From Mycolicibacterium peregrinum (lineage in GTDB: Bacteria > Actinomycetota > Actinomycetes > Mycobacteriales > Mycobacteriaceae): a stretch of 64,000 nucleotides of DNA. Where the stretch lies: NCBI RefSeq assembly GCF_002102345.1, contig NZ_LQPP01000052.1, positions 1 to 64,000 on the forward strand, in the 5' to 3' direction. The position numbers and the translations under genes are program-made. How positions within the stretch are numbered: the stretch's first letter is position 1; each line of letters begins with the position of its first letter. Below the pieces are notes generated by a model. That model worked only from the letters and a program-made list of their open reading frames with translations, was not told the DNA's origin and ran no database searches. Positions 9,057 to 16,728 of the stretch are shown here, one piece after another.

Positions 9057-9956
9057 ATGAGCATCAAGGCACTCGGCTACATGCGCATCGAGGCCACAGA
9101 CGTGGCCGCGTGGCGCCAGTTCGGCGTGAAAGTGCTCGGCATGGTGGAGGGCGAGGGTTCGATCCCGGACGCGCTCTACCTGCGGATGGATGACTTCGCG
9201 GCCCGCCTGGTGATCGTGCCGGGCGAGCAGGACCGACTGTTGATCTCGGGCTGGGAGGTCGCCGACGCACCCGCGCTGCAGAACCTGCGAGAGAGCCTGT
9301 CCAAGGCGGGCGTCGACTTCGTCGAGGGCACCAGGGATGAGATCCGCGAGCGCCGGGTCGAAGGGCTCATCCGGTTCTCCGATCCCGCGGGCAATGTCCT
9401 CGAGGCGTTCTACGGTGCGCAGTACCTGGGCCGCCGGTTCGTCAGCCCCTACGGCCACAAGTTCGTCACTGCCGAGCAAGGTCTCGGACACGTGGTGCTG
9501 ACCTGCAACGACGACGCCGCAGCGCAGGCGTTCTACCAGGATGTGCTGGGCTTCAGGCTTCGTGACTCGATGCAGCTGCCGCCGCAGCTCGCGGGCCGCC
9601 CGGCCGATGGCGACCCGGTGTGGCTGCGCTTCTACGGCTGCAACCCGCGTCACCACGCGCTGGCCTTCATGCCGATGCCCAACCCGACCGGCATCGTGCA
9701 CCTGATGGTCGAGGTGGAGAACTCCGACGATGTCGGCCTGTGCCTGGATCGCGCCAACCGCCGCAACGTGAAGATGTCGGCGACGCTGGGCCGGCACATC
9801 AACGACAAGATGCTGTCCTTCTACATGAAGACCCCTGGTGGGTTCGACATGGAATTCGGTTGCGAGGGACTGGAAGTCGAGGACGAGAGCTGGATCGCCC
9901 GGGAGAGCGTGGGGATCAGTCTCTGGGGTCACGACTTCTCTGTCGGATTCAAGTGA
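9057..9956 (+). CDS. hsaC: HsaC, extradiol 3,4-DHSA dioxygenase
   Basis: A 299-aa type I extradiol dioxygenase (two vicinal-oxygen-chelate domains) that opens ring A of the catecholic steroid 3,4-DHSA. The Fe(II) ligands are all present at the expected positions: His145 (GLGHVVL), His215 (TGIVHLM) and Glu266 (GGFDMEFG). The length equals the M. tuberculosis enzyme. Its TGA stop overlaps the hsaB ATG by one base, giving tight coupling. Confidence 0.96.
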   Translation: MSIKALGYMRIEATDVAAWRQFGVKVLGMVEGEGSIPDALYLRMDDFAARLVIVPGEQDRLLISGWEVADAPALQNLRESLSKAGVDFVEGTRDEIRERRVEGLIRFSDPAGNVLEAFYGAQYLGRRFVSPYGHKFVTAEQGLGHVVLTCNDDAAAQAFYQDVLGFRLRDSMQLPPQLAGRPADGDPVWLRFYGCNPRHHALAFMPMPNPTGIVHLMVEVENSDDVGLCLDRANRRNVKMSATLGRHINDKMLSFYMKTPGGFDMEFGCEGLEVEDESWIARESVGISLWGHDFSVGFK

Positions 9957-10525
9957 TGACACAGGCTCAGCCGCTCGACCCGCGCACGTTCCGAAATGTG
10001 CTCGGCCAGTTCTGTACCGGCGTCACGGTGATCACCACGCTTCACGATGACGTGCCGATCGGCTTCGCCTGTCAGTCGTTCGCGGCCCTGTCGCTCGATC
10101 CGCCGCTGGTGTTGTTCTGTCCGACCAAGCAGTCGCGGGCGTGGCAGGCCATCGAGGCCAGCGGAAAGTTCTGCGTGAACATGCTGCACGAGAATCAGCA
10201 GCATGTGTCGGCGCAGTTCGGCTCCAAGGCGCCGGACAAGTTCGCCGGGATCGATTGGACGCCATCGGAACTCGGTTCTCCGGTGATCGACGGCAGCCTT
10301 GCCCACATCGACTGCAACGTGCATTCGGTGCATGACGGCGGCGACCACTTCGTGGTGTTCGGTGCGGTGCACTCGTTGTCGGAAGTGCCCAAGCGCAAGC
10401 CGCGGCCTCTGCTGTTCTACCGCGGTGAGTACACCGGGATCGAGCCGGACAAGAACACCCCGGCGCAGTGGCGAGACGATCTGGACGCGTTCCTGACGGC
10501 CACCACGCCTGACACCTGGCTCTGA
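9956..10525 (+). CDS. hsaB: HsaB, flavin reductase subunit of 3-HSA monooxygenase
   Basis: A 189-aa flavin reductase-like protein that supplies reduced FMN/FAD to HsaA. Family features are the N-terminal FRNVLGQFCTGVTVITT, the flavin-contact stretch FACQSFAALSLDPPLV and the C-terminal PLLFYRGEY. The ATG at 9956 overlaps the hsaC stop. It is the last gene of the operon and is followed by a strong hairpin. In M. tuberculosis the next gene would be nat (arylamine N-acetyltransferase); it is absent here and an unrelated iron-boxed gene follows. Confidence 0.95.
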   Translation: MTQAQPLDPRTFRNVLGQFCTGVTVITTLHDDVPIGFACQSFAALSLDPPLVLFCPTKQSRAWQAIEASGKFCVNMLHENQQHVSAQFGSKAPDKFAGIDWTPSELGSPVIDGSLAHIDCNVHSVHDGGDHFVVFGAVHSLSEVPKRKPRPLLFYRGEYTGIEPDKNTPAQWRDDLDAFLTATTPDTWL

Positions 10526-10542
10526 CTTTTCGTCGTTGACAC

Positions 10543-10578
10543 GAATGGGCCCCCTCCCATCGGGAGGGGGCCCATTTC
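10543..10578 (+). terminator. Terminator hairpin after hsaB
   Basis: A 16-bp GC-rich stem (10543-10558 with 10562-10578, one bulged T) around a 3-nt loop, 18 nt after the hsaB stop. It ends the hsaADCB transcript and insulates the downstream iron-boxed gene. Confidence 0.85.
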
Positions 10579-10609
10579 GCGTTTCAGCACATATTTACGA
10601 TGCAGAAAG

Positions 10610-10628
10610 TCAGGTTAGGCATACCTAT
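10610..10628. promoter_or_regulatory. IdeR (iron) box 1
   Basis: The 19-mer TCAGGTTAGGCATACCTAT matches the mycobacterial IdeR consensus TTAGGTTAGGCTAACCTAA at 15 of 19 positions, with the core AGGTTAGGC intact. It is 70 nt upstream of the GTG of the GjpA-like gene. Confidence 0.78.
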
Positions 10629-10634
10629 TGATAT

Positions 10635-10653
10635 TTAGGGAAAGCTAAGCTAA
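10635..10653. promoter_or_regulatory. IdeR (iron) box 2
   Basis: TTAGGGAAAGCTAAGCTAA also matches the IdeR consensus at 15 of 19 positions, with both outer half-sites (TTAGG and CTAA) intact. Its centre is 25 bp from box 1, so two IdeR dimer pairs could sit side by side over the promoter. Confidence 0.72.
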
Positions 10654-10697
10654 TTTTTGGTCGTTCCTCAGTCAACTATCAGCTTTCAGGAGATTTT

Positions 10698-12248
10698 GTG
10701 CACCATCCCGCCCTTTCCTCGGGTGATACCCCGGCGGTGAGTCGCAAGGACAAGTTCCTTCTCGCCGGCGTCGCAATGGTCAGTGCCAGCGCGATTGCAG
10801 TGACCCCGGTTGCCCAGAACACGACGCTTATCCAGCAGGCGCAGAGCTTCGCCTACGACCTGACGGCGTCGACCATGGACGCCACCGCCTCACCGGTCGA
10901 CGTCTACGGGACCCTGTTCAGCAACACGGTCGGCAACCTCCAGTCGCTGGGCGCCGCGCTCGCGGCCAATCCGGCCCCGTTCCTGAGCCAGGTGCTGGAG
11001 AACCAGACGGGTTACGCAGCGAAGTTCGGTGCGGCGTTCGAGGCCATCCCCACCAACCTGAAGGCCTGGTATGAGGGCCCCAACGGGCAGGCGCGGTTGG
11101 CGCAGGCGCAGGAGGCACTCGAGGCCGGCGACATCGGTGAGGCGTACCGGTGGTTCAACCACTCGATGCTGTACGCGTTCCAGGGCGCGTTTGGTTCGCT
11201 GATCGCTCCCGGGTTCATCCTCTCGGGCATCCCGCGCGGGGGAACCGAGTACCTGGCCGGCATCCCGGAGCAGATGGCACAGAACTTCACGAACCTGATT
11301 GCCGCCACGTTCACCTCGAGCGTGGTCGTGAGTGCGGTGTTCCAGGGTGTCTTCGCAACGGTCAGCGGTCCGGCTTTCGAGCTTGCCCGTGTTGCTGAGG
11401 CGATCAGCACCAGCGTGGCCGCCGGCGACGCGCAGGGAGCCTTCAACGCCGTGATCAACACGCCGGGCATCCTGGTCAACGCGGCGCTCAACGGATTCAA
11501 GTACTCCGACCCCGACCCGGAGACCGGCACCGGTGGCTACACCGAGTGGCCGGCATTGCTCACCTGGGCCGAGCCCGGCGAGCAGGGTGGTGCCCGGGTG
11601 GTCGCGGGACTCCTGCAGAACCTGCTGGTGAACCTCCCCAAGACCCTCGCCGATGCCATCGACAACACCCCGGAAACGCCTGCTCCCGCGTCGGCCCCGT
11701 CGTCGGTGCCCGCGAGCGTCTCGGCTCAGCTGGTTTCGGCGTTGACCCCCAAGCCGCTGACCGAGTCGACCACCGCGTCGGTGAAGGAAGCGGCTCCGGC
11801 CGTCGAGGCTCCGAAGGCCGAAAGCCCTGTCGAGACTCCGAAGTCCGAGTCCGTGGCTGTTGAGGCTCCCAAGGCTGAAACCCCGGCTGTCGAGGCCGTG
11901 AAGGTGGAGGCGCCGGTCGCCAGTGCCGATCCGGCGGCGGATGAGGCTGCTGCCGACACGGCTGCCAAGCCTGCAACCAGCAAGTCGGCCAGTGCGGACG
12001 GTGCAGGCACCAGCAGGGCCAAGATCACCGACCGGATCAAGTCCAAGATCGCCGGCGCCAAGGAAGCCAGGCAGGCCAAGGCTCAGGAGGCCAAGGACAG
12101 CACGGCGAAGGAAGCCACCGCCAAGGAAGGCGCTGCCAAGGAGAGCGCCGCCAAGGAGGCCAAGGCCAAGCCCAAGGCGACCAAGGCCGGGGCTGACAAG
12201 TCCAAGGGGTCCGGCGACTCCAAGAAGAGCTCGGGCTCTGACTCGTAG
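10698..12248 (+). CDS. Secreted GjpA-like envelope protein with Lys/Ala-rich tail
   Basis: A 516-aa protein in three parts. (1) A signal or membrane anchor (about 20-40) containing VAMVSASAIAVTPVAQ, typical of mycobacterial proteins labelled outer membrane porin GjpA or PE-PGRS-like. (2) A helical Ala/Gly-rich domain to about residue 325. (3) A low-complexity tail with repeated EAPKAE units and then Lys-rich AKE units ending KKSSGSDS, resembling the cationic tails of HBHA and histone-like proteins. The GTG start at 10698 has a CAGGAGA site. Two tandem IdeR boxes upstream imply iron-dependent expression. Terminator hairpins on both sides isolate it as a single gene. Porin function is unproven; cell-surface location is the safer statement. 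Confidence 0.7.
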   Translation: MHHPALSSGDTPAVSRKDKFLLAGVAMVSASAIAVTPVAQNTTLIQQAQSFAYDLTASTMDATASPVDVYGTLFSNTVGNLQSLGAALAANPAPFLSQVLENQTGYAAKFGAAFEAIPTNLKAWYEGPNGQARLAQAQEALEAGDIGEAYRWFNHSMLYAFQGAFGSLIAPGFILSGIPRGGTEYLAGIPEQMAQNFTNLIAATFTSSVVVSAVFQGVFATVSGPAFELARVAEAISTSVAAGDAQGAFNAVINTPGILVNAALNGFKYSDPDPETGTGGYTEWPALLTWAEPGEQGGARVVAGLLQNLLVNLPKTLADAIDNTPETPAPASAPSSVPASVSAQLVSALTPKPLTESTTASVKEAAPAVEAPKAESPVETPKSESVAVEAPKAETPAVEAVKVEAPVASADPAADEAAADTAAKPATSKSASADGAGTSRAKITDRIKSKIAGAKEARQAKAQEAKDSTAKEATAKEGAAKESAAKEAKAKPKATKAGADKSKGSGDSKKSSGSDS

Positions 12249-12267
12249 TGAATAGCACGACGCGTAG

Positions 12268-12297
12268 CTGGGCCCCACCCGCGAGGGTGGGGCCCAG
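12268..12297 (+). terminator. Terminator hairpin after the GjpA-like gene
   Basis: A perfect 13-bp stem (12268-12280 with 12285-12297) around a GCGA tetraloop, 19 nt after the stop codon. Confidence 0.85.
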
Positions 12298-12382
12298 TTG
12301 CGTTCGGCGCCGACGACGAATCCAGCAGTCCTGACCGGTTGATCAAGCTGGCTCTTGACGAACCCGGTTGCGCCCTGTCAGA

Positions 12383-12402
12383 GTTTGATCAATCGATCAA
12401 AC
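12383..12402. promoter_or_regulatory. Palindromic operator upstream of SDR (local TetR)
   Basis: GTTTGATCAATCGATCAAAC is a 20-bp near-perfect palindrome. It is the reverse complement of the site at 13951-13970 except for that site's last base. The shared sequence on both promoters around one TetR gene identifies it as the likely target of that regulator. A partial copy (GGTTGATCAAGC) lies at about 12338-12349. Confidence 0.8.
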
Positions 12403-12421
12403 CGATGGGAAGAGGACACAC

Positions 12422-13261
12422 ATGACTGGTCGGGTAGAGGGCAAGGTCGCCCTCGTTACCGGTGCGGCGCGCGGGCAGGGACGCAGCCATGCGCTGCGGT
12501 TGGCGCAAGAGGGCGCAGACATCATCGCGGTCGACGTCTGCGCCCCGGTCACCGACACCAGCGCGATCCCGGCGTCCACCCCGGACGATCTGGCCGAGAC
12601 GGCGGATCTGATCAAGGGTCTCAATCGCCGCATCGTCACCACCGAGGTCGATGTCCGTGACTTCGCTGCGCTCAAGGAGGCCGTCGACAGCGGTGTCGAG
12701 CAGTTGGGCCGTCTCGACATCGTGGTGGCCAACGCCGGCATCGGCAACGGTGGCGATGTCCTGCACGAGACCAAAGAGTCCGACTGGGACGACATGATCG
12801 GCGTCAACCTGTCCGGCGTCTGGAAGTCCGTGAAAGCCGCAGTGCCGCACATTCTTTCCGGTGGACGTGGCGGTTCGATCATCCTGACCAGCTCGGTCGG
12901 CGGGCTCAAGGCCTACCCGCACACCGGTCACTACATCGCGGCCAAGCACGGGGTGATCGGTCTGATGCGCAGCTTCGCGGTGGAATTGGGGCAGCACTCG
13001 ATCCGGGTCAACTCGGTGTGCCCGACGAACGTCAACACGCCGATGTTCATGAACGAGGGCACGATGAAGCTGTTCCGTCCCGACCTGGAGAACCCGGGTC
13101 CCGACGACATGGCCGTGGTGGCCCAGCTGATGCACGTGCTTCCGGTCGGCTGGGTCGAGCCGGTCGACATCAGTAATGCGGTGTTGTTCCTGGCCTCGGA
13201 TGAGGCCCGTTACATCACCGGTCTGCCGGTCACGGTGGATGCGGGCAGCATGCTCAAGTAG
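12422..13261 (+). CDS. Mycofactocin-type SDR family alcohol dehydrogenase
   Basis: A 279-aa short-chain dehydrogenase with the GAARGQGRSHALRLAQEGAD cofactor motif, NAGIGNGG, a catalytic Ser in TSSVGG and a YIAAK motif (Tyr/Lys). The insertion after the second strand (VDVCAPVTD to LAETADLIKG) is the mark of SDRs that retain NAD tightly and need mycofactocin as electron acceptor. It probably oxidises a secondary alcohol. A palindromic operator sits 20 nt upstream. The end overlaps the convergent TetR gene by 8 bp. Shared operators link it to the ferredoxin-P450 genes at 13989-15512. Confidence 0.85.
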   Translation: MTGRVEGKVALVTGAARGQGRSHALRLAQEGADIIAVDVCAPVTDTSAIPASTPDDLAETADLIKGLNRRIVTTEVDVRDFAALKEAVDSGVEQLGRLDIVVANAGIGNGGDVLHETKESDWDDMIGVNLSGVWKSVKAAVPHILSGGRGGSIILTSSVGGLKAYPHTGHYIAAKHGVIGLMRSFAVELGQHSIRVNSVCPTNVNTPMFMNEGTMKLFRPDLENPGPDDMAVVAQLMHVLPVGWVEPVDISNAVLFLASDEARYITGLPVTVDAGSMLK

Positions 13262-13847
13262 CGGCCTGATCGCTGCCGAACCGGCGCAGGAACCGCTCGA
13301 CGAAGGCGCGGAACTCGGCGTGGCCCTCGGTCACGCCGACCGCCTCTTCGTTGCACAGGCTGCGGGCGGACTGGGTGAGCAGCATCGACATCACGACCGG
13401 CGGGAACTCATCCATGTCCACACCGTGGGCGCGCAGTACCCCGGCCATGGCCGTGGCCTCGATGTCGCGGACCCGCTCGGAGTAGGCCTTGAGTTCGGCA
13501 CCGATCTCCTTGCGGTGGTTGGCCAGCGCCATGAACTCGGTGTTGAGCCCGGTCACCCTGGAGTCGGAGTTGATCAGCCACAGCGCCCGGAGCGGATCAT
13601 CGGCGGTGACGGCTTCGCGCAGCCGGGCCAGCGCCGCGTCTGCGCCGCTACGGAGCACCGAGACGAACAGGTCGTCGAGGGTGTCGAAGTAGTAGTAGAC
13701 CAGCGCCGAACGCACGCCGGCAACGGCCGCGATTCGCCGGGTGGTGGCCGCGGCGTACCCCTCGTCCCGGATGACCTGGGCGGTTGCCTCCATCAGGCGC
13801 CGACGGGTGCCCGCGTCCTTCTCTTTGGCGGCGCGTGCGGCCGGCAT
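13254..13847 (-). CDS. TetR-family regulator of the adjacent SDR and P450 genes
   Basis: A 197-aa TetR protein: N-terminal HTH (GTRRRLMEATAQVIRDEGY through SALVYYYFDTLDDLF) and a helical ligand domain. It lies between an SDR gene and a ferredoxin-P450 pair, each preceded by the same GTTTGATC-N4-GATCAAA palindrome about 20 nt before its start. The most economical reading is that it represses both and itself. The start used is the ATG at 13847. Its last codons overlap the end of the convergent SDR gene. Confidence 0.87.
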   Translation of the reverse strand: MPAARAAKEKDAGTRRRLMEATAQVIRDEGYAAATTRRIAAVAGVRSALVYYYFDTLDDLFVSVLRSGADAALARLREAVTADDPLRALWLINSDSRVTGLNTEFMALANHRKEIGAELKAYSERVRDIEATAMAGVLRAHGVDMDEFPPVVMSMLLTQSARSLCNEEAVGVTEGHAEFRAFVERFLRRFGSDQAAT

Positions 13848-13950
13848 CAGTGCTGCTTCCGAAAATCATTGCCCGACAACAGTTGTTTATCGCCAAGTGA
13901 GATCCTTGACCGCCGCAGGCCGGGGGTGGTAAGCATGAGCCATCCTAACG

Positions 13951-13970
13951 GTTTGATCGATTGATCAAAT
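13951..13970. promoter_or_regulatory. Palindromic operator upstream of ferredoxin-P450 (local TetR)
   Basis: GTTTGATCGATTGATCAAAT has outer arms TTTGATC/GATCAAA that are perfectly inverted. It lies 18 nt before the ferredoxin ATG and about 100 nt upstream of the divergent tetR, so it can serve both promoters. Confidence 0.8.
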
Positions 13971-13988
13971 CTAGAACTGAGGAAACAG

Positions 13989-14225
13989 ATGCCCGAAGAT
14001 TTGACCACAGCCCAGGTCCGGGTGGACGCCGACCTGTGTGAGGGCCATGCACTGTGCATCCAGCTCGCCCCCGAGGTGTTCGACCTGTCCGACGACGAGG
14101 TGGCCGGCGCCGCCGAGGCGGAGGGACCGTGGGATCGAGACACCTGGGACAGCATCAAATCCGCCGTCGACGCCTGCCCGCGCCAGGCGATCAGTCTGAT
14201 CAACACCAGCACGAAAGGCCAGTGA
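13989..14225 (+). CDS. Ferredoxin (3Fe-4S type) partner of a P450
   Basis: A 78-aa acidic ferredoxin with CEGHALC (His in place of the second cluster Cys) and a distal CPRQAI, the pattern of mycobacterial C-x2-H-x2-C P450 ferredoxins binding a [3Fe-4S] or His-ligated cluster. It is followed after 3 nt by a P450, so it is probably the direct electron donor. The ATG at 13989 has a GAGGA site. Expression is likely controlled by the operator at 13951-13970. Confidence 0.9.
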   Translation: MPEDLTTAQVRVDADLCEGHALCIQLAPEVFDLSDDEVAGAAEAEGPWDRDTWDSIKSAVDACPRQAISLINTSTKGQ

Positions 14226-14228
14226 GCC

Positions 14229-15512
14229 ATGACCGATCTCGCCTCACTCGACTACTTCACCGACCCGGGCCTCGCCCAGGACCCGTACGACTACTACGAA
14301 TATCTGCGCAGCAACGGTCCGGTGTTTGCCGAGCCGCAGCACGGTGTCGTGGCGGTGACCGGTTACCAGGAAGTCATGGCGGCCTTCAAGGACCATGGGT
14401 CGTTCTCGGCGGTCAACGCGATCGGCGGACTGTTCCCGCCGCTGCCGTTCGAGCCTGAGGGCGACGACATCAGCGAGCAGATCGAGGCGCACCGCCACCT
14501 GTTCCCGATCCACGAGCACATGGTGGTGATGGACCCGCCGCAGCATGAGCGGGCCCGCTCGCTGCTGAGCAAGCTGCTCACGCCGCGGCGGCTCAAGGAG
14601 AACGAGGACTACATGTGGCAGCTGGTCGATCACCAGCTCGACCAGTTCATCGACAACCGGAAATGCGAGTTCCTGTCCGAGTACGCCAAGCCTTTCGCCA
14701 CCTCGGCGATTATCGACCTGCTGGGTGTTCCCGAGGAGGACCGCCCGGAATTCCTTGCCGCGCTGGGCGCCGAGCGGCCCGAGGGCAATCGGGTCGGGGC
14801 GCTCGACGGTGAGCCGGTGGGTCGTGACCCGCTGCAGTACCTGGACGACAAGTTCGCCGGATATCTCGCCGAGCGCCGGCGCGAGCCGCGTGGCGACGTG
14901 CTCTCCGGCATGGCCACCGCGACCTATCCCGACGGCTCGACGCCGGAACTGCTGGAGGTCGTCAAGCCCGCCACCTTCCTCTTCGCCGCCGGGCAGGAGA
15001 CCGTCACCAAGCTGCTCACCGCCGCCGTGCAGACCCTTGGGGACCACCCGGAGTACCAGCAGATGCTGCGTGACAACCCGGACGGCATACCGACTTTCAT
15101 CGAGGAAGCGCTGCGGATGCATTCGCCGACGAAGATCGATTTCCGGCTGGTCCGTAAGACCACCACGCTCGGCGGCGTGCATCTGAAGGCCGGCACGATC
15201 GTGATGCTGTGCCTCGGCGCAGCCAACCGCGATCCCCGCAAGTTCGAGGACCCTCAGGAGTTCCGTCCGGACCGCAAGAACGTCCGCGAGCACATCGCGT
15301 TCGGTCGCGGCATCCATACGTGTGCCGGCGCGCCGCTGGCCCGGGTGGAAGGTCAGATCACCGTCCGCCGGCTACTGGATCGCATGCGGGACATCACCAT
15401 CGACGAATCCGTGCACGGCCCGGTCGGAGCGCGGAACTACAACTACGAGCCGACGTTCCTGCTCCGGGGACTCACCGAACTCAACATCACGTTCACCCCA
15501 GTGAAAGCGTGA
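14229..15512 (+). CDS. Cytochrome P450
   Basis: A 427-aa soluble bacterial P450. The haem-thiolate motif FGRGIHTCAGAPLAR is near the C-terminus, the I-helix segment is FLFAAGQETVTKLL (Gln where many P450s have Asp in the acid-alcohol pair) and the K-helix is EEALRMHSPTK. The I-helix motif differs from the cholesterol hydroxylases CYP125 and CYP142, so I do not assign a subfamily. It forms a pair with the upstream ferredoxin; the SDR under the same operator may oxidise the alcohol it makes. The 3' end overlaps the convergent oxidoreductase gene by 20 bp. Confidence 0.92.
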   Translation: MTDLASLDYFTDPGLAQDPYDYYEYLRSNGPVFAEPQHGVVAVTGYQEVMAAFKDHGSFSAVNAIGGLFPPLPFEPEGDDISEQIEAHRHLFPIHEHMVVMDPPQHERARSLLSKLLTPRRLKENEDYMWQLVDHQLDQFIDNRKCEFLSEYAKPFATSAIIDLLGVPEEDRPEFLAALGAERPEGNRVGALDGEPVGRDPLQYLDDKFAGYLAERRREPRGDVLSGMATATYPDGSTPELLEVVKPATFLFAAGQETVTKLLTAAVQTLGDHPEYQQMLRDNPDGIPTFIEEALRMHSPTKIDFRLVRKTTTLGGVHLKAGTIVMLCLGAANRDPRKFEDPQEFRPDRKNVREHIAFGRGIHTCAGAPLARVEGQITVRRLLDRMRDITIDESVHGPVGARNYNYEPTFLLRGLTELNITFTPVKA

Positions 15513-16728
15513 CCGTCCCGCCGCGGTGATCGGCCCCGTCGAGGATGCTCGACGGCACCCGGAACACGCGGCCCGGTGAAGCCGGCCACGGCAGCGTCTT
15601 GCGTCCGACGACCTTGCCGTCTTGGCGCGCAACCACTTTCGGTATGCGCACCAGGGTGTCGGTCCACAGCAGCAGCCGGTGCCGGGCGGGTGCGGGGTCG
15701 CCGGGTCGGAGTAGGCCGGGCGCGACCCACCGCAGCGGGGCTGCGGCCTCGATCCGGATGCCCTCGTCCGGGCTGGCTGCGCCGGCCAGATGGCGGCGCA
15801 CCTGCGCGACCACGTGCCGGCCGTCGAGTGCGGCGATGTCGGCGGTGTCCACCGGGTGCAGCAGGTTGCCGATCGCGAAAACGCCGTCCCGACTGGTCCG
15901 CAACGCAGTATCGACGACGGGCCCCAGGCTGCTCGGGTCCATGTCGAGCCCGGCGGAGCGGGCCAGTTCGTGGTCGGGAATCCAGTCGCCGGTGAACACC
16001 ACGGTGTCGCATGCCACGATGCGGCGCTGCGCGGTGCGGGTGTTCTCGACCTCGACGCCTACGACCACGCCCTTGCCGATGATGCGGGTCACCCGGGTGG
16101 TGGTGGCCACCTTGACGCCCATGAACGGGGTGCGGCCGGCGATGTTGAACACCGCGTAGGACTCGGGTGAGGGGTATTCGCTTGTCATCAGCGCGGTTTC
16201 GCACCCGGCGTGCTTGAGGGTGAGCACCGCCGAGTAGCTGACGAGTTCGGCGCCGACGATGACGGCGCGCTTACCGACACCGCGGTGCTTCAGGTGCACG
16301 ATGTTCTGCAGCTGTCCCGTCGTGTAGACGCCGCCGGGCCGGTCGCCCGGGATCATCCGGGCCGGACGGGCCCGTTCGCGGGCGCCGGTGGCCAGGACGA
16401 CGGCGCGGGCGTCGAGAACTTCACGGCCTTCGGGCGAGGTGAGTTCAAGTGACGTGTCGCCGGCCCAGCCGGTGACCATGGTGTTGGTGCGGATCTGGGC
16501 TCCGGCCGCGGTGGCCTCGCTGACCAGCCGGGCCGCGTATGCGGGTCCGCTGATCGAGGTTTTCATGTCGCGGATGCCGTAGCCGGGGTGGTCGCTGTGC
16601 CGTGGGATGCCACCGGCCGCGGATTCACGTTCCAGCACAACCACATTCAGTCCTGAGCCGGCCAGTCCGGTGGCGGCGGTCAGGCCCGCGGGTCCACCGC
16701 CGATGATCGCGACGTCGTAGGTGCTCAC
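15493..16728 (-). CDS. FAD-dependent pyridine-nucleotide-type oxidoreductase (GlpA partner)
   Basis: About 411 aa from GTG 16728, which overlaps the stop of the preceding gene by 4 nt (GTGA). It has two nucleotide-binding folds: YDVAIIGGGPAGLTAATGLA at the N-terminus and a second dinucleotide site around AVIVGAELVSYSAV, with VLATGARERARPA between and VFAIGNLLHP for FAD. Pairs of a GlpA-like dehydrogenase and this type of oxidoreductase occur in anaerobic-type glycerol-3-phosphate dehydrogenase operons, where it hands electrons on. It ends the operon that starts with the permease or deoR. Confidence 0.8.
   Translation of the reverse strand: MSTYDVAIIGGGPAGLTAATGLAGSGLNVVVLERESAAGGIPRHSDHPGYGIRDMKTSISGPAYAARLVSEATAAGAQIRTNTMVTGWAGDTSLELTSPEGREVLDARAVVLATGARERARPARMIPGDRPGGVYTTGQLQNIVHLKHRGVGKRAVIVGAELVSYSAVLTLKHAGCETALMTSEYPSPESYAVFNIAGRTPFMGVKVATTTRVTRIIGKGVVVGVEVENTRTAQRRIVACDTVVFTGDWIPDHELARSAGLDMDPSSLGPVVDTALRTSRDGVFAIGNLLHPVDTADIAALDGRHVVAQVRRHLAGAASPDEGIRIEAAAPLRWVAPGLLRPGDPAPARHRLLLWTDTLVRIPKVVARQDGKVVGRKTLPWPASPGRVFRVPSSILDGADHRGGTVTLSLG

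Noticed and set aside
6942..9962. Long open frame antisense to hsaA, hsaD and hsaC (about 1000 codons)
   Set aside because: It mirrors the third-position GC bias of the sense genes, has low-complexity His/Arg/Val-rich content, and no family match; hsaADC are certain.
10526..12421. nat (arylamine N-acetyltransferase) expected after hsaB
   Set aside because: Read both strands; only the GjpA-like gene is present.
14229..15512. Assigning the P450 as CYP125 or CYP142 because of the steroid context
   Set aside because: The I-helix motif and the local TetR operators differ, and there is no KstR site.
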